Below, one piece after another: positions 9,283-17,063 of a stretch of DNA of 64,000 bases. The translations under genes were made by a program, and so were the position numbers. Under the pieces are notes generated by a model. That model ran no database searches and was not told the origin of the DNA. It was given only the letters and a program-made list of their open reading frames with translations. Positions within the stretch are counted from its first letter, which is position 1. Every line of letters starts with the position of its first letter. The DNA comes from Fimbriimonadaceae bacterium (GTDB taxonomy: Bacteria > Armatimonadota > Fimbriimonadia > Fimbriimonadales > Fimbriimonadaceae), in NCBI GenBank assembly GCA_022843485.1, contig JALHNM010000002.1, positions 158,238 through 222,237 on the forward strand. The letters are read 5' to 3'.

Positions 9283-10149
9283 ATGCGGGCCGAGCTAGCG
9301 GAGCTGTGGCGATTCCGGGAGTTACTCGGGGCGATGGTGGAGCGCGAGCTCCGGATCCGCTACAAGAACAGCGTCCTGGGGTTCTTCTGGTCGTTCCTCA
9401 ACCCGCTCGTGACGGTTCTCGTCATGTGGTTCGTCTTCCGGACGCTGTTGCGCAACGAAACGGACAACTATAGCGCCTACGTCCTCTCGGCGTATATCCC
9501 GTTCATGTTCTTCAACCTAGCCGTGCTCGACTCGGCCCAGTCGGTGCTCGTCTCGCTGCCGATCGTCAAGAAGGTGTACTTCCCACGGGAGATCTTGCCG
9601 CTCGCTTCCGTCCTCGCGAACTTCGTCCACCTTCTCCTCGCGTTCCTCGTTTTCTTCCTTTACCTTCTCGTGGTGTGGGCGGTCACCGGGTTCCAGGTGA
9701 CCCCGTTCACGTGGCGCATCGTCGCGCTCCCGATCCTTCTGGTAGTCACGTTCGCGCTCGCGCTCGGGGTCTCGTTCCTCGTGTCGGCCCTCAACGTGTT
9801 CTACGAGGACGTCAAGTACGTGATGAGCGTCGTGCTCTACCTGGCGTTCTTCCTCACCCCTATCATGTACTTCAGCGAGAACGTCTACTATGCGTTCAGC
9901 GGTAAGGGGTGGTGGGGTGAGGTCGTCTACACGCTTTACCACCTGAACCCGGTCGCCATGCTCGCTACGGCGTACAAGAAGGCGCTCGTCTCGCCGGGTC
10001 CGATCGACATCTCCGGGATCGGGAAGGTCCCGCCGGTCCCGTTCGAGTGGGGCTACTTCGCCGTCGCGTGCGTCGTGTCGTTCGGTCTCTTGGTCGGGGG
10101 TTACGCCGTCTTCAACCGGCTCAAGTGGAGGTTCGTCGAGCGGCCGTGA
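9283..10149 (+). CDS. ABC-2 type polysaccharide/polyol-phosphate exporter permease (Wzm/TagG-like)
   Basis: A 288-residue integral membrane protein with six hydrophobic segments in the ABC-2 arrangement. The N-terminus (LLGAMVERELRIRYKNSVLGFFWSFLNPL) is the hallmark of the Wzm/TagG/RfbA group, which flip O-antigen, teichoic acid or capsule across the inner membrane. It forms a two-gene operon with the ATPase that follows, joined by a GTGA stop/start overlap. A glycosyltransferase and several LPS-core genes nearby point to O-antigen or a similar surface glycan as the cargo. Confidence 0.93.
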   Translation: MRAELAELWRFRELLGAMVERELRIRYKNSVLGFFWSFLNPLVTVLVMWFVFRTLLRNETDNYSAYVLSAYIPFMFFNLAVLDSAQSVLVSLPIVKKVYFPREILPLASVLANFVHLLLAFLVFFLYLLVVWAVTGFQVTPFTWRIVALPILLVVTFALALGVSFLVSALNVFYEDVKYVMSVVLYLAFFLTPIMYFSENVYYAFSGKGWWGEVVYTLYHLNPVAMLATAYKKALVSPGPIDISGIGKVPPVPFEWGYFAVACVVSFGLLVGGYAVFNRLKWRFVERP

Positions 10150-10874
10150 CCGAGCCCGCCATCGTCGTCGAAGGGTTGACGAAGGAGTTCGTCCTCTCGC
10201 ATAGCGGCGCCGCCTCGCTGAAGACCGCCGCCCTCTGGTGGAAGCGGAAGCGGCTCGAGCGGCTACAGGTGCTCCGCGGGCTCAGCTTCACGGTCCCTCG
10301 CGGCCAGTGCGCCGCCATCGTCGGGCGCAACGGGGCAGGGAAGAGCACGCTCCTGTCCCTGCTGGCCCGGGTCTACAAGCCAACCTCGGGCCGGGTCGAG
10401 GTGGCGGGCCGGATCGCGCCGCTCCTCGAGTTGGGCGCGGGGTTCCACCCAGACCTCACTGGGCTCGAGAACATTCTCTTCAACGGGATGATCCTTGGGC
10501 TGACTCGCCGCCAAGCGGTCGAGCGAACCCACGCGATCGTCGAGTTCGCCGAACTCCTCGGGCACATCGACTCGCCGGTTCGGACGTACTCGAGCGGGAT
10601 GCTCGCTCGACTCGGGTTCTCGATCGCCGTCCACGTCGACGCCGACGTGCTGGTCGTGGACGAGGTGCTCGCGGTCGGGGACTACGCCTTCGAGGAGAAG
10701 TGCTACCGCCGGATCGGCGAGTTCCGAGAGTCGGGAGGGACGATCCTGTTCGTCTCGCACAACGCCGAGTCAGTGCTCCGGGTGGCGGATCGGTGCCTCT
10801 GGCTCGAGCAGGGCACGGTGCGCATGGACGGCGACCCGCAAGAGGTCCTCGCCGCCTACCAAGCCCCCTCGTAA
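10146..10874 (+). CDS. Polysaccharide ABC exporter ATP-binding protein (Wzt/TagH-like)
   Basis: Partner ATPase of the upstream permease. From the overlapping GTG at 10146 it is 242 residues, with Walker A GRNGAGKST at residues 60-68, the family-typical PLLELGAGFHPDLTG and the signature YSSGMLARLGFSIAV, then DEVLAVGD as Walker B. The length stops right after the nucleotide-binding domain, so the C-terminal carbohydrate-binding domain found in many Wzt proteins is absent; chain-length or cap recognition must be done elsewhere. The 33 codons of open frame upstream lie inside the permease gene and are rejected. Confidence 0.93.
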   Translation: MTEPAIVVEGLTKEFVLSHSGAASLKTAALWWKRKRLERLQVLRGLSFTVPRGQCAAIVGRNGAGKSTLLSLLARVYKPTSGRVEVAGRIAPLLELGAGFHPDLTGLENILFNGMILGLTRRQAVERTHAIVEFAELLGHIDSPVRTYSSGMLARLGFSIAVHVDADVLVVDEVLAVGDYAFEEKCYRRIGEFRESGGTILFVSHNAESVLRVADRCLWLEQGTVRMDGDPQEVLAAYQAPS

Positions 10875-10875
10875 C

Positions 10876-10906
10876 CGCGGGCTGTGGCCGCCAGGCCACC
10901 CCCGCG
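10876..10906. terminator. Hairpin between convergent exporter and glycosyltransferase genes
   Basis: An inner stem GTGGCC/GGCCAC with a GCCA loop (10884-10899) sits inside an outer CGCGGG/CCCGCG pairing. It has no T-run on either strand, so it is at best a weak or factor-dependent terminator. Confidence 0.35.
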
Positions 10907-10915
10907 CCGCTGGGG

Positions 10916-11827
10916 CTACCGGGGGTCGAGGGGGGAGAGGAGGACGCGACAGAACAGGGCAGCCTTTTGGGCTGCGCCAGATCGACCGGTCACGACCAGG
11001 ATGCCCCAGCCGACGAGGCGCAGGATCGCACCGAGCCGGTTGAGGAGCAGGCAGCACGCCGCCGCCGCCCACCCGTGGTGGATCGCGAAGTAGAGCTCCT
11101 TCCCCCGGTTGTAGCGAGCCACCGAACGCCACCGATCCCCGGTGCTCGATCCGCCGAGCTCGTGTTCGAAGATCGCCGAGGGCACGTACAGGATTCGGCC
11201 GTGCCGTCGTAACCGGCGACAGAGGTCGGTGTCCTCGACGTAGAGGAAGAACCGCTCGTCGAACCGCTCGACCGGGCGGAACAGCAGGCACGCCCCCTGG
11301 ACCTGCTCTACGTCGGTCGGCTCGGAGGGCGACCGGTCCAGCGCTCGCCTGGTCTCCCAGTAGGGAGCAAGGAGTCGCGAGCCCGGGGCTAGCTTCTCCA
11401 GGAAAGTCTGCTCGCAGAACACGGCCCACAGCGTCAGGCGCCCGGCGCAGGAGTTCTGCGTGCGGTCAGTCCCCGGATCGACGAGCCGCCCTCCGCAGGC
11501 CACGACCCCGGGGTCTGCCATGACCTGGGTGAGGCGGTCGATCGCGCCTTCGAGCGGAGCCGCGTCGCTGTTCAGGAGGAGCGCGAGACCCCCGGACATC
11601 AGATCAAGGCCCTGGTTGTTCGCGGCACCGAACCCCCGGTTCGTGTCGTTTCGGATCAGCCGCACGGTCGGGAACTCGCTTGCGACCATATCCGGCGAAC
11701 CGTCGGCCGAAGCGTTGTCCACGACGATCACCTCGGTGCCCGCCGGGGCCGTGGCGAGCGTGCGCTCGAGGCACCGCCGGAGTAGGGCCAGCGTGTTGTA
11801 GCTCACGATGATGACGCTGATCCGCAC
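10916..11827 (-). CDS. Glycosyltransferase family 2 (rhamnosyltransferase-like)
   Basis: A 303-residue GT-A enzyme that adds a sugar from a nucleotide donor, probably to the glycan moved by the neighbouring ABC exporter. It opens with ISVIIVSYNTLALLRRCL, followed by VIVVDNASADGS and the metal-site region LLLNSDAAP, then the acceptor-side VDFC-like block FFLYVEDTDLCRRLR typical of WbbL/rhamnosyltransferase-type proteins. A C-terminal hydrophobic helix (LRLVGWGILVVTG) suggests membrane association. The frame is open to 11890, which would overlap greA; a GTG at 11825-11827 lies nine bases after a TTTACT box and removes the overlap, so I choose it. Confidence 0.88.
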   Translation of the reverse strand: MRISVIIVSYNTLALLRRCLERTLATAPAGTEVIVVDNASADGSPDMVASEFPTVRLIRNDTNRGFGAANNQGLDLMSGGLALLLNSDAAPLEGAIDRLTQVMADPGVVACGGRLVDPGTDRTQNSCAGRLTLWAVFCEQTFLEKLAPGSRLLAPYWETRRALDRSPSEPTDVEQVQGACLLFRPVERFDERFFLYVEDTDLCRRLRRHGRILYVPSAIFEHELGGSSTGDRWRSVARYNRGKELYFAIHHGWAAAACCLLLNRLGAILRLVGWGILVVTGRSGAAQKAALFCRVLLSPLDPR

Positions 11828-11836
11828 AGGACGGTC

Positions 11837-11863
11837 AGTAAACCCGGCGGGACGTGCCACAAT
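11837..11863. promoter_or_regulatory. Divergent promoter region, glycosyltransferase and greA
   Basis: Two -10 boxes lie in the 46 bp between the divergent starts: TTTACT on the minus strand (11842-11837), nine bases before the glycosyltransferase GTG, and CACAAT on the plus strand (11858-11863), ten bases before the greA ATG at 11874. Neither gene has a Shine-Dalgarno. Confidence 0.5.
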
Positions 11864-11873
11864 GTCGGTTCCC

Positions 11874-12350
11874 ATGTCCAACGAGGTCATGCTCTCGCAG
11901 GAAGGCTACGATCGGCTCAAGAAGGAGCTCGAGCAGCTCAAGGGCGAAGAACGCCAGCGGATCGCTGAGGCGATCCGCGAGGCCAAGAGCCATGGTGACC
12001 TCCGCGAGAACGCCATGTACCACGAGGCGAAGCTGAACCAGAAGCGCCTCGAAGGGCGGATCGCCGACCTCGAGCACATCCTGCAGACGGCCAAGGTCGT
12101 CGAGACCGGCTCGCACAGCGCCGACGTCGCCCATATGGGGAGCAAGGTCACGGTCAAAGACCTGCAGTGGGGCGACGAGATGACGATCACCCTCGTCGGG
12201 GCGTTCGAGGCGGACCCGATGAACGACCTGATCTCGGTCGCTTCGCCTCTAGGCGAGGCGCTCGTCGGTCAACCAGCCGGGGCCGAGGTCGTGGTCGAGG
12301 CGCCCTCAGGGACGCAGCGATACCAGATCGTCACCGTAGAAGGGGCTTGA
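11874..12350 (+). CDS. greA: Transcription elongation factor GreA
   Basis: GreA enters the secondary channel of RNA polymerase and stimulates cleavage of backtracked RNA. The 158-residue length is exactly typical. The N-terminal coiled coil (EGYDRLKKELEQLKGEERQRIAEAIREAKSHGDLRENAMYHEAK) includes the acidic tip with D and E residues needed for catalysis, and the C-terminal FKBP-like domain ends SPLGEALVGQPAGAEV. Another in-frame ATG occurs at 11862, but it overlaps the -10 box. Confidence 0.97.
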   Translation: MSNEVMLSQEGYDRLKKELEQLKGEERQRIAEAIREAKSHGDLRENAMYHEAKLNQKRLEGRIADLEHILQTAKVVETGSHSADVAHMGSKVTVKDLQWGDEMTITLVGAFEADPMNDLISVASPLGEALVGQPAGAEVVVEAPSGTQRYQIVTVEGA

Positions 12351-12452
12351 CCCGGCCCCCGGGGAAACTTTTCGCCCCGCCAGACCGTTCTTTCCCATGT
12401 CGCTCAGTCCGTAGGGCGATAAATCTCAACCAACTGGAGGTGGTGCCTAAGA

Positions 12453-12494
12453 ATGAGTCACCGTAAACGCCGCCAGAGGGGCACCGGGTTTTAG
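12453..12494 (+). CDS. Candidate 13-residue basic peptide
   Basis: ATG to TAG encoding MSHRKRRQRGTGF, six of 13 residues basic. A GGAGGT stands 11 bases upstream, rather far for efficient initiation. It lies just upstream of an intrinsic terminator, the arrangement of a leader peptide, but there is no gene immediately behind the terminator in the same transcript. It may be chance; I give it only because the flanking signals are good. Confidence 0.2.
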   Translation: MSHRKRRQRGTGF

Positions 12495-12555
12495 CGACCC
12501 TGTCCGTTTGACCAGGTTCGTCATGAACCACCGGTCTCTCTGGTGAACACGAAAA

Positions 12556-12587
12556 GCCCCGGCCTCCCAGCCGGGGTCTTTACTTTT
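12556..12587 (+). terminator. Intrinsic terminator downstream of greA / candidate short RNA
   Basis: Perfect eight-base GC-rich stem (GCCCCGGC, loop CTCCCA, GCCGGGGT with one wobble) flanked by AAAA before and TCTTTACTTTT after. This is one of the two clearest intrinsic terminators in the window. Confidence 0.8.
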
Positions 12588-12642
12588 CCAAGGGCCATCG
12601 TCCGCGCCCAGACGTTCCGTTTCCTCCGAATGCGGGTTAGGC

Positions 12643-12648
12643 GATAAT
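12643..12648 (+). promoter_or_regulatory. -10 box of leaderless kdsB
   Basis: GATAAT ends six bases before the GTG start, with no Shine-Dalgarno. Confidence 0.6.
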
Positions 12649-12654
12649 GGCGCG

Positions 12655-13383
12655 GTGGACAGCGTCGTCGTGATCCCTTCGCGCATGGGGGCCACCCGAT
12701 TCCCGGGGAAGCCGCTCGCCGACCTTTGCGGAAAGCCGATGGTGCGGTGGGTGTGGGAGGCGGCCGTGGCGAGCGGCGTGTCGGACCGTGTCGTCGTGGC
12801 CACGCCCGACGTTGAGATCGTCGAGGCGTGCCGGGGTTTTGGGGCGGAGGCGGTGCTCACCCGGGCCGACCATGTGAGCGGCACCGACCGGATCGCCGAG
12901 GTCGCGGGAGTGATCCCCGCCGACTTCTACATCAACGTCCAGGGCGATGAGCCTTTGATGCCCGCCGCCACGATCGCCGCCTGTGCCTCGCCCATGCGCG
13001 ACGATCCGGGCTGCCCGATGGCGACGGTCCACGGCGAGTGCCTCCCCGGGGACGAGGACGACCCGGCCGTGGTCAAGGTCGTCAGCGACCTCGCGGGCTA
13101 TGCGCTCTACTTCTCGCGACATGCGGTGCCGTTCCCCCGGAATCCCCGGGTCGAGCCGCTCAAGAAGCACGTCGGCCTCTATGCCTACCGCCGGGACGTC
13201 GTGCTCGCCTTCGCCGGGTGGCAACCCACGCCGCTCGAGCGGGCCGAGAGCCTGGAGCAGCTCCGGTTCATGGAGAACGGCGTACGGATCAAGGTCGTCC
13301 GCGGTGAAGCGCCCGCCATCGCCGTCGACACGCCCGAGCAAGCTGACGCGGTCCGAAAGCTGCTCGTACGGCAAGGCCGGTAG
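12655..13383 (+). CDS. kdsB: 3-deoxy-manno-octulosonate cytidylyltransferase
   Basis: KdsB activates Kdo with CTP to CMP-Kdo, the donor for the inner core of LPS, in the cytosol. The 242-residue length fits. The N-terminal VVVIPSRMGATRFPGKPLADLCGKPMV is the sugar-nucleotidyltransferase signature with the catalytic Arg/Lys, and the middle block FYINVQGDEPLM carries the metal-binding Asp. Its presence, with gmhA and heptose kinase 7 kb away, argues for an LPS-bearing outer membrane. It is preceded by its own promoter and followed by a 186-bp gap. Confidence 0.95.
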   Translation: MDSVVVIPSRMGATRFPGKPLADLCGKPMVRWVWEAAVASGVSDRVVVATPDVEIVEACRGFGAEAVLTRADHVSGTDRIAEVAGVIPADFYINVQGDEPLMPAATIAACASPMRDDPGCPMATVHGECLPGDEDDPAVVKVVSDLAGYALYFSRHAVPFPRNPRVEPLKKHVGLYAYRRDVVLAFAGWQPTPLERAESLEQLRFMENGVRIKVVRGEAPAIAVDTPEQADAVRKLLVRQGR

Positions 13384-13532
13384 TGCGCCGCCCAGAATGG
13401 CTCGCTCCCCGAGTGAGGGAAGGGGCGCTCACAGGTCCAGCAGATAAGGCGGCGACTGGGTTTCGGCGGATCGCCGGGAGTCAGCCCAATGCGTTGTCCC
13501 CTCCCCGATTCCGTCCCTAGCCGAACTCCGGG

Positions 13533-13562
13533 GTGACAGGCCCGGGCGAACGGGGGCACAAT
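13533..13562 (+). promoter_or_regulatory. Promoter of leaderless rel
   Basis: GTGACA (13533-13538), an 18-bp spacer and CACAAT (13557-13562) form a recognisable -35/-10 pair. The -10 box ends seven bases before the rel GTG. The preceding 150 bp after kdsB hold no gene or clear structure. Confidence 0.55.
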
Positions 13563-13569
13563 AGGCGTA

Positions 13570-15798
13570 GTGGAAGGCGCTGCCCCAATGGCCGTTCCCT
13601 CGAACGAGCCGGAGCCCCAGCCGTTCGACCAGTACCAGACACTCCTGGACGAGGTTCGAGCGGCGCGCCCTGACGCCGACCTCGAAGCGATCCGGGCCGC
13701 CTACGAGCTCGCAAAGTCCGCTCACGAGGGTCAGACTCGCTCGTCGGGAGAGCCCTACGTGACCCATCCGATCGAGGTCGCCCGGATCGTCGCTGGCCTC
13801 CACATGGACGACGATTCGGTCATCGCCGCCCTCCTCCACGACGTCATCGAGGATACGGCCGTCACCGTCGAGCAAGTCAGAGCCAAGTTCGGGCCCGACA
13901 TCGCCCACCTCGTCGAGGGAACGACCAAACTCAAGATCGCCCCACTGCCCGACGGGAGTGCACGCCAACGGGCGGCCGCCGAGACCGCACGCGCCGCCGA
14001 GAGCCTCCGCAAGATGCTCCTCGCGATGGCCCAAGACATCCGGGTCATGGTCATCAAGCTCGCCGACCGCCTGCACAACATGCGGACGCTCGACGCCCTC
14101 GCCCCCGAGAAGCAGACCCGGATCGCCAACGAGACGCTCGATGTCTACGCCCCGCTCGCCGCTCGACTCGGCATTTGGCAGGTCAAATGGCAGCTCGAGG
14201 ACCTCGCCTTCAAGGTCTTGCACCCCAAGGAGTTCCAGGAGATCGCGGATCTTGTCTCGAAGTCGCGCCTCGACCGAGAGGCCGAGCTCGAGGATGCCGT
14301 CTCGATGCTGCGCCAGCGGTTCGAGGAGCGCCGGCTCACCGGGGTGAGCGTGACGGGGCGCCCGAAGCACCTCTTCAGCATCTTTAACAAGATGGTGAAG
14401 CAGGGGATCCCGTTCGAAGAGATCTACGACCTGCTCGCCATCCGGGTCATCCTCCGCGAGCCGCACGAGTGCTACCTGGCTCTGGGGGTCGTCCACGACC
14501 TCTTCCTCCCGATGCCGGGCTTGTTCTACGACTACATCGCGATGCCGAAGCCGAACGGCTACCAGTCGCTGCACACCAAGGTCCTCGGCCCGAACAACGA
14601 CCCGCTCGAGATCCAAATCCGCACCCAGGCCATGCACGAGGTCGCCGAGTACGGCGTCGCGGCGCACTGGTCCTACAAGGAAGGGACGGTCCGCAACGAC
14701 ACGACCCAACTCGCCGACCTGCGGCGTCAGCTCTTCGACTGGTCGAGCGACTCGCGCACGTCGAGCGACTTCCTCCGGGCCGTCTCGACCGACCTCTTCA
14801 GCGAGCAGGTCTTCGTCTTCACGCCGAAAGGCGACGTCCTCGACCTCCCGAAGGAGTCCACGCCCGTCGACTTCGCCTTCCGCGTCCACACGAACCTCGG
14901 GATCACCTTGGTCGGGGCGAAGGTCAACGGCGTCATCGTGCCGCTGAGCACGCCGCTGCAGAACGGCGACGTCGTCGACCTCGTCACCCGCTCGAACGCC
15001 CAGCCCAGCCTCGACTGGCTCGAGTTCATCAAGAGCCAGCACGCTCGGTCGAAGCTCCGCACCTACTTCCGCAAGCGTAACCGGTCGGAGAGCGTGCTCC
15101 GAGGGAAGGAGGCCCTGGATCGAGGGCTCAAGGGCGCCGGGCTCGACCCCCGGCAGTTCGTCGGCGAGGAGCGCTTGAACGAATGGGCGCCCGAGTTCAA
15201 GCACTGCGCGAACGGGGAGGACATCCTGGCGAGGATCGGCGAGGGCCTCCTGAGCGTCCAGAGCGTCGTCGACCGGATCCGGCGGACGGTCAAGGAGCAG
15301 CAGCCCGAACTACTCCACCCGCGCCCCAGCGGCCGCGAGGCCACCCTCATCACGGGAGGCATCGACAACGTGCTCTTCCGCCGGGCCAAGTGTTGTTTGC
15401 CGGTGCCGGGCGAGGACGTGGTCGGCTACGTGACCCGCGGGCGGGGGATCATCATCCACCGCCGGGTCTGCCCGAACGCCCTGCGCCTCGCCGAGACCGA
15501 CGGGGACCGCCTGACCGCCGTAGAGTGGCCGAGCGACGGGTCGCTCCACGCCGTCGACATCAGGATCGTCAGCGTCAACCGCCAGGGCCTCCTCATGGAA
15601 GTCTCCACCATCTTCGGAGAGTCGAAGACCAACGTGAGCAGCGCCAACATCCGTACCCTCCCGAACCACACCGGCGAACTCGATATCACGATCGACGTGA
15701 CCGACATCGGCCATCTCCAGGCGGTGATGAGCAAGCTGGGGAACCTGTCCGACGTGCTCTCGATCTTGCGAGTCTTCGGCGGGTCGGCCGGACGCTAG
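13570..15798 (+). CDS. rel: Bifunctional (p)ppGpp synthetase/hydrolase (RelA/SpoT family)
   Basis: Makes and degrades the stringent-response alarmone on ribosomes. The 742-residue protein has all long-RSH domains in order: HD hydrolase (THPIEVA, LLHDVIEDT with H66, H90-D91, E94-D95; LADRLHNMRT), synthetase (YDYIAMPKPNGYQSLHT near residues 320-336), TGS (VFTPKGDVLDLPKESTPVDFAF), a conserved-cysteine zinc-finger region (RRAKCCLPVPGEDVVGYVTRGRG) and a C-terminal ACT domain. The hydrolase residues are intact, so it should be bifunctional. A second ATG lies at codon 7, but the GTG fits the promoter. Its stop shares CTAG with the convergent kinase gene. Confidence 0.97.
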   Translation: MEGAAPMAVPSNEPEPQPFDQYQTLLDEVRAARPDADLEAIRAAYELAKSAHEGQTRSSGEPYVTHPIEVARIVAGLHMDDDSVIAALLHDVIEDTAVTVEQVRAKFGPDIAHLVEGTTKLKIAPLPDGSARQRAAAETARAAESLRKMLLAMAQDIRVMVIKLADRLHNMRTLDALAPEKQTRIANETLDVYAPLAARLGIWQVKWQLEDLAFKVLHPKEFQEIADLVSKSRLDREAELEDAVSMLRQRFEERRLTGVSVTGRPKHLFSIFNKMVKQGIPFEEIYDLLAIRVILREPHECYLALGVVHDLFLPMPGLFYDYIAMPKPNGYQSLHTKVLGPNNDPLEIQIRTQAMHEVAEYGVAAHWSYKEGTVRNDTTQLADLRRQLFDWSSDSRTSSDFLRAVSTDLFSEQVFVFTPKGDVLDLPKESTPVDFAFRVHTNLGITLVGAKVNGVIVPLSTPLQNGDVVDLVTRSNAQPSLDWLEFIKSQHARSKLRTYFRKRNRSESVLRGKEALDRGLKGAGLDPRQFVGEERLNEWAPEFKHCANGEDILARIGEGLLSVQSVVDRIRRTVKEQQPELLHPRPSGREATLITGGIDNVLFRRAKCCLPVPGEDVVGYVTRGRGIIIHRRVCPNALRLAETDGDRLTAVEWPSDGSLHAVDIRIVSVNRQGLLMEVSTIFGESKTNVSSANIRTLPNHTGELDITIDVTDIGHLQAVMSKLGNLSDVLSILRVFGGSAGR

Positions 15799-17036
15799 GC
15801 GAGCGGCAAACGGACCGTGAAGGTCGTCCCTCGGTTCAGTTCGGACTGCACGGAGACCCGCCCTCCATGGGCCTCGACCAGGTGGCGCACGATGCTCAGC
15901 CCGAGCCCCGTCCCGCCCGTCGCCCTCGACCGCGCCTTGTCGACGCGATAGAACCGCTCGAAGATCCGGCCCTGGTGCTCGCTCGCGATGCCGACCCCGG
16001 TGTCCTCGACCTCCAGCACAGCCTCGCCACCCTGCAGGGCCAGCCGTACCTCCACCCACCCGTGCGGCGTGTAGTTGATCGCGTTATCGACGAGGTTGAT
16101 CGCGATCTGGGCGAGCTGGGGCCCGCTGCCGCGGACGTGGATGCCGGTCGCAAGGTCGGCGGCGAGCCGCAACCCCCGTTCTGTCGCCTTCGCCTCGAGC
16201 TGCGCCACGACCCCGTCGACGAGCTCGGAGAGGTCGACCGGGTCACGTGGAGCCGGTTTGGACTCCGCGACGCTCAGGGCAAGGAGGTCGTCGGTGATGA
16301 GAGTGAGCCGGTCGACCTCGCTGATGATCCGCTCCAGGTACCGGTGCGTCGTGCCGCTCGACTGGGCCGCCTCGTCCTGGATCGTCTCCGCCATCGCCCG
16401 GATCGTCGTCATCGGGGTCCGGAGCTCGTGCGACACGTTCGCCACGAAGTCGCGACGGATGCGTTCGAGCCTGCGCAGATCGGTGATGTCGTAGATCGAG
16501 ACGAAGTACCGCTCGTCCGAGCCACGCTCCGGCCACACCTGGGCGATCCCGGTCCTCTCGACCGGGTGCGAGAAGTGGATCTCCCCTCGGACCGTGCGCT
16601 CCGTCTCGACGGCTGACTTGACCAACGACTGGAGCTCACGGCTCAGCGTCACGGCTAGGATCTGCTTGCCCGCCGGTTCGACGTCGAAGGTCAGGACGGC
16701 CTTGTCGTTCGCGTAGAGCACCGTCCCCTCGCGGTCCACAAGGAAGACGAGAACGTCCAGCCCGTCCGCGAGGTCGTCAAGGGCGTCGCGTTGCCGCTGG
16801 AGCTCCACCTCGAGGAACGCGGACCTCTTCTCGAGCCCGGCGCTCACGTCCCGGGCTTGGACGAGGCGGTTCCACCCGAACAGCGCCAACCCGATCACGA
16901 GCGCCGCGAGGAGGATCGAGAACGCGATGTCGCCGACCACCGTCTGCGGCAGCACGAGCTTGAGCCCGAGCAGGACGACCGCCCCCGCCACGCACGCCGC
17001 CCCGAACACGAACGGGTCGTCCCAGCGTCTCGTCAT
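15795..17036 (-). CDS. PhoR-like membrane sensor histidine kinase
   Basis: A 413-residue kinase: two N-terminal membrane helices (about residues 8-30 and 34-54), a coiled linker, a PAS domain (LVFLVDREGTVLYAND), the H-box FVANVSHELRTP with the phosphoacceptor His203, and the ATPase domain with N (NLVDNAINYTPHG), G1 (VEDTGVGI), F (IFERFYRVDKAR) and G2 (TGLGLSIV) boxes. The order and the short two-helix sensor are those of PhoR-type kinases. No response regulator is adjacent, so it is an orphan; phoU 6.5 kb away makes phosphate sensing a reasonable guess. The stop overlaps the convergent rel stop in CTAG, leaving no room for a terminator. Confidence 0.9.
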   Translation of the reverse strand: MTRRWDDPFVFGAACVAGAVVLLGLKLVLPQTVVGDIAFSILLAALVIGLALFGWNRLVQARDVSAGLEKRSAFLEVELQRQRDALDDLADGLDVLVFLVDREGTVLYANDKAVLTFDVEPAGKQILAVTLSRELQSLVKSAVETERTVRGEIHFSHPVERTGIAQVWPERGSDERYFVSIYDITDLRRLERIRRDFVANVSHELRTPMTTIRAMAETIQDEAAQSSGTTHRYLERIISEVDRLTLITDDLLALSVAESKPAPRDPVDLSELVDGVVAQLEAKATERGLRLAADLATGIHVRGSGPQLAQIAINLVDNAINYTPHGWVEVRLALQGGEAVLEVEDTGVGIASEHQGRIFERFYRVDKARSRATGGTGLGLSIVRHLVEAHGGRVSVQSELNRGTTFTVRLPLA

Positions 17037-17063
17037 CGCCCCAAGGTGCCTCGGTACGCGCCC

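Larger units (their letters stand above)
12418..12587 (+). ncRNA. Candidate short transcript in the greA-kdsB gap
   Basis: The 304-bp gap between greA and kdsB holds no ordinary gene, but contains in order a GATAAA box at 12418-12423, a GGAGGT at 12436-12441, a 13-codon ORF, a second hairpin (CACCGG/CTGGTG near 12525-12545) and a strong intrinsic terminator at 12556-12587. Since greA ends 70 bp before the box, the terminator may simply end the greA mRNA. The alternative is a separate RNA of about 160 nt. I recognise no known RNA family. Bases 12588-12642 show nothing further until the kdsB promoter. Confidence 0.3.

Noticed and set aside
13429-15204. 591-codon minus-strand open frame
   Set aside because: Antisense to rel, with Glu/Arg/Val-rich sequence typical of shadows in GC-rich DNA.
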